From Porphyromonadaceae bacterium (GTDB taxonomy: Bacteria > Bacteroidota > Bacteroidia > Bacteroidales > Paludibacteraceae), in assembly GCA_905372605.1 (NCBI GenBank), contig CAJPPQ010000030.1, forward strand, positions 1-11,456: 11,456 nucleotides of DNA. Direction: 5' to 3'. The notes below the pieces were generated by a model that saw nothing but the letters and a program-made list of their open reading frames with translations, was not told the origin of the DNA and did not search any database. The stretch's first letter is position 1, and every line of letters begins with the position of its first letter. Positions 6,928-11,456 of this stretch are shown here, piece after piece. A program made the position numbers and the translations under genes.

Positions 6928-7377
6928 CTACTTTAATACCGGTTTCGACTGCTGTTGGTTGGTGAGAGTATCTTGGTACGAATCGTGGATACTTTTCTTG
7001 AGGTTTGAGGTAGATATGCCCATTCCATACGGGAAATAGAAGACCTCTACTCCCAAATCTTTCAGATAATCGTACTTGCCGTACCAGTCGTCGCCTACGA
7101 CGAAAGCATCTATATTAAGTTTCTTCACTATCTCGGTATGGTCCAACGTATGCTGGGGTATCACTATATCGGGTGTCTTTAGAGCCTCTATTATCTTCAT
7201 TCGTTCCTCAAAAGGAATTGCCGGCTTCGCTTTGTACGAACAGACAAGCTCATCGGTCGAAACTCCGACGATAAGTATATCGCCCAGTGCTCTGGCATAA
7301 TTGATCATTCTTAGATGATTGTAATGAAACAGGTCGAAAGTACCCGATGTATAAACGATGGTTTTCCCCTTGAACAT
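6928..7377 (-). CDS. TagD-like cytidylyltransferase (glycerol-3-phosphate cytidylyltransferase family)
   Basis: Members couple CTP to an alcohol phosphate to give a CDP-alcohol. The protein has 149 residues. SGTFDLFH leads into the HxxH nucleotide-binding motif as HYNH (18-21); many relatives have HxGH. GDDW (95-98) and the ISTS motif (121-124, then NLKKS) complete the cytidylyltransferase signature. A glutamine-rich tail follows. ATG 7377 was chosen because MFKGKTIVYTSG matches where family members begin, and a TAnnTTTG promoter element (7405-7398) lies directly upstream of it. An ATG at 7410 would put that element inside the gene. It is the first gene of the operon with the SDR and the CDP-alcohol transferase. 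The substrate could be glycerol-3-phosphate or another polyol phosphate; the sequence alone cannot decide. Confidence 0.85.
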   Translation of the reverse strand: MFKGKTIVYTSGTFDLFHYNHLRMINYARALGDILIVGVSTDELVCSYKAKPAIPFEERMKIIEALKTPDIVIPQHTLDHTEIVKKLNIDAFVVGDDWYGKYDYLKDLGVEVFYFPYGMGISTSNLKKSIHDSYQDTLTNQQQSKPVLK

Positions 7378-7397
7378 ATCTGCGTTATTTTGTGTCG

Positions 7398-7432
7398 CAA
7401 AATTAATCATTTATTTCAAAAGGCGACTCAAA
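7398..7432 (-). promoter_or_regulatory. Promoter of the cytidylyltransferase operon
   Basis: On the minus strand, TAATTTTG (7405-7398) fits the -7 consensus exactly. A TTTG (7432-7429) lies 23 nt upstream. The transcription start would fall near 7391, a short leader before ATG 7377. Confidence 0.55.
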
Positions 7433-7448
7433 TTGCCTTATTTTTAAC

Positions 7449-7456
7449 TACCTTTG
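7449..7456 (+). promoter_or_regulatory. -7 promoter element for the GtrA-family gene
   Basis: TACCTTTG fits TAnnTTTG and lies 18 nt before the ATG at 7475. No TTTG is found 19-21 nt upstream, so the -33 element is weak or absent. It lies back to back with the promoter of the cytidylyltransferase operon. Confidence 0.45.
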
Positions 7457-7474
7457 CAAATTAATCGCTATTTA

Positions 7475-8035
7475 ATGAGTAGACTCGGTACATTTATTCA
7501 AAAACTATCCCACAAAGACGGTGGTTTCTTATTTCTTAGGTCGCAACTATCGTCGCAAGTAGCCTCGATATGCGACAACGTCTCCGCCTTCATACTCAAG
7601 AAGTTTTTCGACATAATACGTATAAAAATCATCTATTTCTTCTCGCAAGGCATAACCTCTTATGTAGTAGCGACAGTAACGGGGCAAATTATCGGCGGTA
7701 CGGTGTCGTGTGTGCTCAATTACAAATGGGCATTCAAAAGCCTCGACGTAAAATTTAAATATGTGATAATAAAGTTCCTATTAGTTTGGCTCGGGAGTGT
7801 GCTGTTAAATACCTATTTCACGTTCATTCTCACGGAGTTGCTCCGACACACACATTTGATAGAAGGGCTATTGGGCGATTACTATGCCGACGACGTATTT
7901 ATCGTAGTAAAACTCTTGGTAGCCATCATCGTAGGTTTTTCTTGGAACTTCCATCTATACAAATACTTCGTTTTCAGAAACATCGATTCCAAACGGTTTC
8001 TAAAAAAGATACTTAAGCCACGCCCGAATCGCTAA
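7475..8035 (+). CDS. GtrA family membrane protein
   Basis: GtrA-type proteins are small polytopic inner-membrane proteins. Some are thought to flip undecaprenyl-phosphate-linked sugars for envelope glycan modification. The protein has 186 residues, with a soluble, basic N-terminus of about 45 residues and four hydrophobic segments. The first pair carries the family hallmark GQIIGGTVSCVLNYKWAF (N, Y, W, F pattern), and the last pair ends FSWNFHLYKYFVFRN, which repeats that pattern. A basic tail follows (KKILKPRPNR). ATG 7475 (MSRLGTF) was chosen over a TTG at 7454 that falls inside the -7 element. It is divergent from the cytidylyltransferase operon, which may mean shared use in envelope polymer synthesis, but this is inference. 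Confidence 0.85.
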   Translation: MSRLGTFIQKLSHKDGGFLFLRSQLSSQVASICDNVSAFILKKFFDIIRIKIIYFFSQGITSYVVATVTGQIIGGTVSCVLNYKWAFKSLDVKFKYVIIKFLLVWLGSVLLNTYFTFILTELLRHTHLIEGLLGDYYADDVFIVVKLLVAIIVGFSWNFHLYKYFVFRNIDSKRFLKKILKPRPNR

Positions 8036-8055
8036 ACTACCGTATCTCATCAACT

Positions 8056-9420
8056 TCAGCAAACGCTTCGCTCTGATGTTGCTGTTTTTTTGAATATTTT
8101 TATCTGCCTATGAATAAGTATATACGACATAATTATCGAAATTGCATCGGAGGCAGGCATAGCTATCCATACGCCGTTTTTCCCGTAGAAGTGTGGTAAA
8201 ATCAATAAAAATGGGATAAGAAATATTACTTGGCGTGTGAGCGATAGAAATATGGCATTGCCCGATTTACCTATACTCTGAAAGAAAGTGGAGACCACCA
8301 TCTGGAATCCGATAAGCGGATAGAACAGAAATACTATCCTTAGCCCCGTCTCTGCGTTGCTTATAAGGTCTTGGTCGGAAGTAAATGCCGATACTATCTG
8401 ATGTGGAATCAGTTGTGCGGTCAGAAAACCGACACTCATTATCATTGTAGCGATAACAATCGCTTTCTTAAGTACTTCAGTAACTCGCGAGTAGAGCTTA
8501 GCACCATAATTGTACCCCGCAATCGGCTGCATACCTTGGTTGAGACCGATGACAATCATCACGAAAAGCATCGCTATACGATTGACAATGCCAAAAGCTC
8601 CCACAGCGAGGTCGCCGCCGTATCTGAGCAAACCTTGATTGATAAGTATCACTATCACAGACGATGCCGCATTCATCAGAAACGGAGAAAGCCCGATTGC
8701 AATCGTATCTAATACGATTTTCCCGTTAAGCCTTATGTCTTGCCGTCTTACTAGGAGAAAACTATCTTTATTCCGAAATAGATGTATCTGCCACATAAGC
8801 ACTATCATCTGCGATATTATGGTAGCAAATGCACTACCGCGTATACCCCAGCCCAGACCGAATATGAACAACGGATTGAGAATAACGTTGATAACTACGG
8901 TCATAATCGTTGCAGTCATCGATTTCATCGGTTGCCCAGAGGCTCTTATTATAGCATTGAGGCTGAAATAGATATGAGTAACGACCGTACCTGCTACTAC
9001 TATTTGCATAAAATCGTATGCGTAGGGTAATGTTTCGTGGCTTGCTCCGAAGAAATAGAGAATCGGTTTGAGAAAAACCAGTATGGGAACAGTGAATACA
9101 ACTCCAACTATAAATGTGAGTACAAAGACATTACCCAAAATTTTATTGGCACTATCGTAGTCTTTCTGTCCCAGACGCATAGAGAGCAAAGCAGAAGCAC
9201 CTACGCCCACCATTGTACCTAAGGCGGCCGATAAATTCATCAGTGGGAATGTGATAGCAAGTCCCGAAATAGCCAACGCACCTACACCGTGTCCAATGAA
9301 AATACTGTCTGTAATATTGTACAACGCTGCCGCCGTAGTAGCTATTATCGAAGGAATAGCGTATTGCATAAGCAACTTGCCTACATCTTTTCTACCGAGT
9401 TGGAGCGGACTATTTTTCAC
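8056..9420 (-). CDS. MATE family efflux transporter
   Basis: The protein has 454 residues, the usual length of multidrug and toxic compound extrusion transporters, which export cationic or aromatic compounds using Na+ or H+ gradients. About 12 membrane segments are visible in two similar halves. The N-terminal half shows YAIPSIIATTAAALYNITDSIFIG and GLAITFPLMNL. The second half shows GLSPFLMNAASSVIVILIN and GLNQGMQPIAGYNYGA, strong family motifs of the MepA/NorM-like branch. ATG 9420 is preceded by a TAnnTTTG promoter element. The 3' end lies 20 nt from that of the convergent GtrA gene, with no clear hairpin between. The substrate is unknown. Confidence 0.93.
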   Translation of the reverse strand: MKNSPLQLGRKDVGKLLMQYAIPSIIATTAAALYNITDSIFIGHGVGALAISGLAITFPLMNLSAALGTMVGVGASALLSMRLGQKDYDSANKILGNVFVLTFIVGVVFTVPILVFLKPILYFFGASHETLPYAYDFMQIVVAGTVVTHIYFSLNAIIRASGQPMKSMTATIMTVVINVILNPLFIFGLGWGIRGSAFATIISQMIVLMWQIHLFRNKDSFLLVRRQDIRLNGKIVLDTIAIGLSPFLMNAASSVIVILINQGLLRYGGDLAVGAFGIVNRIAMLFVMIVIGLNQGMQPIAGYNYGAKLYSRVTEVLKKAIVIATMIMSVGFLTAQLIPHQIVSAFTSDQDLISNAETGLRIVFLFYPLIGFQMVVSTFFQSIGKSGNAIFLSLTRQVIFLIPFLLILPHFYGKNGVWIAMPASDAISIIMSYILIHRQIKIFKKTATSERSVC

Positions 9421-9449
9421 TTTTTCAATAGAGATTGTCGTTTGGTCGG

Positions 9450-9457
9450 CAAAGGTA
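9450..9457 (-). promoter_or_regulatory. -7 promoter element for the MATE gene
   Basis: The minus strand reads TACCTTTG (9457-9450), an exact TAnnTTTG, about 30 nt before ATG 9420. No good TTTG is seen at the -33 position; TTATG lies where it would be. Confidence 0.5.
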
Positions 9458-9510
9458 CGAAATTATAGGTAAACGACATAACTATTTATGCTACTCTTGT
9501 GAAGAGCGAC

Positions 9511-9548
9511 AAAAAAACAGGCTGCCGTATTTCACAACCGACAACCTG
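9511..9548 (-). terminator. Rho-independent terminator of the three-lipoprotein operon
   Basis: On the minus strand, CAGGTTGTCG (9548-9539) pairs with CGGCAGCCTG (9527-9518). The stem has 10 bp with two G-T wobbles and an 11-nt loop, and a seven-T run (9517-9511) follows. On the plus strand the two wobbles become C-A mismatches, so the hairpin serves the minus strand. It ends the lipoprotein operon just before the MATE promoter. Confidence 0.85.
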
Positions 9549-9618
9549 CCTTTTTATTGATTATATAAACTCTACAACCGTAGTTTTCTATTTTAGGATT
9601 ACTTTAGTATTCAACACA

Positions 9619-10077
9619 TTAGTGATGTTTGTTGATAGATACGGTTATCTTTGCTTTGGGGTCTATTTTCTTAGAAACCCAATAACATCTCTTCCAACTA
9701 TCGGGCTTTGCTGTGTAATCCTCTTGGACATCTACCAAACACTTGTAGTTCGTATTGTCTTGTTTTGTAAGTTTTACCGATATCTTGAATATACTACTTG
9801 CCGTATAGCCCGAAGTAAATAATACAGACCCTTTTGTAAAATCGAACGACGGTGTTTTATCGCAATACGGCTTTAAATCGTCGTCGCTATTGACGATTAT
9901 CACCGTATCTACCGATATAGGTAATACCTCTTTTAACAACACTGCTTTCGTAGTATCGATGATATCAATATCTTGAGGAGTAGGTGGCTCCTTTTTCCCC
10001 TCGCACCCGCCCAAAACCATAAATACTCCAATGAGCAATATCACTGTGGAGAATACTTTTAAAACACTCTTTTTCAT
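9619..10077 (-). CDS. Small lipoprotein, PrcB-like mature domain (third of operon)
   Basis: The protein has 152 residues. The signal peptide ends in the lipobox VLGGC with lipidated Cys25, followed by EGKKEPP, a Pro/Asp-rich tether. The mature domain has NSDDDLKPYC, then FDFTKGSVLFTSGY, KISVKLTK, a DSWKRCYWV segment and KITVSI at the end. The order of a short 'sd-dl' helix, a DF-k strand and alternating beta strands resembles the PrcB-type domain and the first gene of this operon, though identity is low. The signal peptide is nearly identical in DNA and protein to that of the gene at 10845-11312. Its ATG is 4 nt after the middle gene's stop. The function is unknown; it is likely outer-membrane or periplasm-facing. 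Confidence 0.8.
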   Translation of the reverse strand: MKKSVLKVFSTVILLIGVFMVLGGCEGKKEPPTPQDIDIIDTTKAVLLKEVLPISVDTVIIVNSDDDLKPYCDKTPSFDFTKGSVLFTSGYTASSIFKISVKLTKQDNTNYKCLVDVQEDYTAKPDSWKRCYWVSKKIDPKAKITVSINKHH

Positions 10078-10081
10078 AACC

Positions 10082-10840
10082 TTACCTCCTTTCGAGCTCC
10101 AGACAAACTATATCATTATAAAACAGTTTCAATATATCATTGGTAACCACAAACTTATTCACATTTTTGATATATTGCAAAAAAGCATATCCATCAGGAG
10201 AATCGTCGGCAAAGGTAGAAGACGTGACAGACATCTCTATTGTATGCCGACTATAATCCACATAGTATCTGCCATTAATCGTATTTATCGCCAAATACCC
10301 GTTTATCAGATCTTTGTCCTGAAATTTTATCATAAAATTATCGTCTTTGTTAGGCTCGGGAGCTCTACTTTTGTTACTGACCATATCAACAATACTTATC
10401 AGTTTCCAAGCAGTGCCATTGAGTTTCATCGCTTCATTTTCCGTTTTTTTAGATTCCGACATTTTTAGATTGATTTCCAAGTCTACAATAGCATCGAATT
10501 CTCCGCTCCAATAGACATTACAACCACCATTGGTTTTTGCAAGATAGGTGTGTTTACCTTTTGAGACTTTGGTTTCCAATGTATTTTCAGAATCTCTTGT
10601 ACCTACCTGAGTAGAACCTGGTATATACGATTTTAGCAATTTACCTACATAGTTATTATCTATATAGATAGAAATACTATCTACAGGACAATTAACGGAA
10701 TAAAAATCGGAATAGAAGATAATAGTCTTGTTTTCTACCTTATCTTTCTCTTTGCAAGCCTGTATAGCCCAAACACCGCATACTGCTATCAGTACGATAG
10801 CAACAACACTTGTTACTTTTGTAAAAACATGCTTTTTCAT
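10082..10840 (-). CDS. Lipoprotein with C-terminal META/HslJ-like domain (middle of operon)
   Basis: The protein has 252 residues. The signal peptide ends in IQAC, giving lipidated Cys29; it differs from those of its two neighbours. Residues 40-125 form a beta-rich region with a PEGA-like feel (SISIYIDNNYVGKL, then KGKHTYLAKTNGGCNVYW). A charged linker (SESKKTENEA) leads to a META-like domain from 140: LNGTAWKLISI, FQDKDLINGYLAINT, GRYYVDYSRHTIEM, and LKLFYND before the end. META/HslJ domains are common in bacterial lipoproteins and heat-shock-related envelope proteins, but no enzymatic activity is established for them. It lies 4 nt from both neighbours, so all three are surely co-transcribed. 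The META call is moderate; the N-terminal part is unassigned. Confidence 0.78.
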   Translation of the reverse strand: MKKHVFTKVTSVVAIVLIAVCGVWAIQACKEKDKVENKTIIFYSDFYSVNCPVDSISIYIDNNYVGKLLKSYIPGSTQVGTRDSENTLETKVSKGKHTYLAKTNGGCNVYWSGEFDAIVDLEINLKMSESKKTENEAMKLNGTAWKLISIVDMVSNKSRAPEPNKDDNFMIKFQDKDLINGYLAINTINGRYYVDYSRHTIEMSVTSSTFADDSPDGYAFLQYIKNVNKFVVTNDILKLFYNDIVCLELERR

Positions 10841-10844
10841 AACA

Positions 10845-11312
10845 CTAATACTTTTTAAAATTTATATTCTTATTTGTTTTTCCTATTTTTACGATACAAA
10901 ACGGTTGAGTAACCACAGTTGCATCGTACGAAGTTTTTTCTGTGCAAACAGAAATATCTGATTTATTTTCTGTTATGCTTTTTATATTAATTTCGCACAA
11001 ATTGGGTCTGACAGAATCGATAATTACTATCAATTGGAATTTGTCGAAGTCAATGTTTGTCTCTGTCAATGAGCTCGAAACATTCCTATGCGAATCCATT
11101 TCAGACAACAAACGCTGCCATTGAATCGAATCGGTGATTACGACATTCTGTTTATTTAGGTTTCCGGACTCATTTCCACGCATAGTACTCTTACCTATAA
11201 GGGTGAAATCTAATGTTATAGGGTACTTATTCCCCTCGCACCCGCCCAAAACCATAAATGCTCCAATGAGCAATATAGCTGCAGATAGCATCTTAAGTAT
11301 ATTTTTTTTCAT
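10845..11312 (-). CDS. Small lipoprotein, PrcB-like mature domain (first of operon)
   Basis: The protein has 155 residues. The signal peptide ends in VLGGC with lipidated Cys25, followed by EGNK. The mature part has DSIQWQRLLSEMD, then IDFDKFQLIVIID, EINIKSITEN and VVTQPFCIVKIGKTNKNINF. This 'W..L, DF-k..LI.v, tQP..ivKi.K..k.i.F' layout resembles PrcB-type protease-complex-subunit domains. It is also distantly like the third gene of the operon. The family call is from memory and tentative. The 92 nt between its ATG and the possible upstream gene contain no clear TAnnTTTG element, so the operon's promoter may lie further right. Confidence 0.78.
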   Translation of the reverse strand: MKKNILKMLSAAILLIGAFMVLGGCEGNKYPITLDFTLIGKSTMRGNESGNLNKQNVVITDSIQWQRLLSEMDSHRNVSSSLTETNIDFDKFQLIVIIDSVRPNLCEINIKSITENKSDISVCTEKTSYDATVVTQPFCIVKIGKTNKNINFKKY

Positions 11313-11404
11313 TTCTGTTGAGTTTTTAAATGTTTGTAAATTTCGGTGTATTTATGGCAGACACCTTCAAGCCCTTGTTTTTTGTTACCTAACTAAGACT
11401 GAAT

Positions 11405-11456
11405 CTACTTAGTAATAGTCAAGTAACAAACCTTTCTGCCTTCAATCATATCAGCC
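11405..11456 (-). CDS. Possible 3' end of an upstream gene, cut by the window
   Basis: On the minus strand, the last 16 codons before TAG at 11407-11405 read ADMIEGRKVCYLTITK. The tail is compatible with the end of a small secreted or lipoprotein gene in the same operon direction, but too little is present to identify it. It may be chance open frame. Confidence 0.3.
   Translation of the reverse strand, partial: ADMIEGRKVCYLTITK

Noticed and set aside
7378..7410. Start of the cytidylyltransferase at the ATG at 7410
   Set aside because: The best -7 promoter element would lie within the coding region, and family members begin at the residues encoded from 7377.
10206..10217. TACCTTTGCCGA on the minus strand, identical to the MATE promoter element
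   Set aside because: It lies inside the middle lipoprotein gene, encoding part of a STFADD segment, with no gene start a suitable distance downstream; most likely chance.
11343..11364. GGTGT/ACACC inverted repeat upstream of the first lipoprotein of the three-gene operon
   Set aside because: The stem is only 5 bp with an 11-nt loop and no T-run directly after it on either strand; too weak to call a terminator or operator.

Overview
The window looks like a Bacteroidales chromosome, probably a Porphyromonas/Paludibacter-like lineage. Four signs point there: a type IX secretion (T9SS) C-terminal sorting domain at the left end, Bacteroidetes-type promoters (TTTG about 20 nt upstream of TAnnTTTG), no Shine-Dalgarno sequences before the starts, and a lipoprotein/radical SAM pair I know only from this phylum. 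No rRNA, tRNA, CRISPR array or intact insertion sequence is visible. Every gap between genes is under 300 nt.

Layout, left to right. (1) Positions 34-768 hold the broken 3' part of a BspA-like leucine-rich-repeat surface protein with a T9SS tail, followed by an AATTACG tandem repeat and a strong terminator. (2) A plus-strand operon (943-3030) encodes an uncharacterised COG0731-type radical SAM protein, the N-terminal half of a GT-B glycosyltransferase, and RecO. The glycosyltransferase stops 5 nt before the recO ATG and has no donor-binding domain. (3) A minus-strand operon (5103-3048) encodes two tandem related lipoproteins and a radical SAM/SPASM enzyme. This matches the poorly understood 'rSAM/lipoprotein system' of Bacteroidetes and is the most interesting locus here. 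(4) A minus-strand operon (7377-5288) encodes a TagD-like cytidylyltransferase, an SDR oxidoreductase and a CDP-alcohol phosphatidyltransferase. It suggests CDP-polyol activation and transfer to a lipid or glycan acceptor. A divergent GtrA-family membrane protein (7475-8035) lies next to it. (5) A MATE transporter (9420-8056, minus) converges on gtrA. (6) A minus-strand operon (11312-9619) encodes three small lipoproteins. The outer two carry nearly identical signal-peptide DNA and distantly similar mature domains; the middle one ends in a META/HslJ-like domain. It ends at a clear intrinsic terminator. A few C-terminal codons of one more minus-strand gene may remain at the right edge.

The common theme is the cell envelope: five lipoproteins, a surface adhesin remnant, an envelope glycosyltransferase fragment, GtrA, a phospholipid or polyol head-group cassette and an efflux pump. 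recO and the first radical SAM protein are the exceptions. Assignments rest on motif reading and memory of families; no database search was run.
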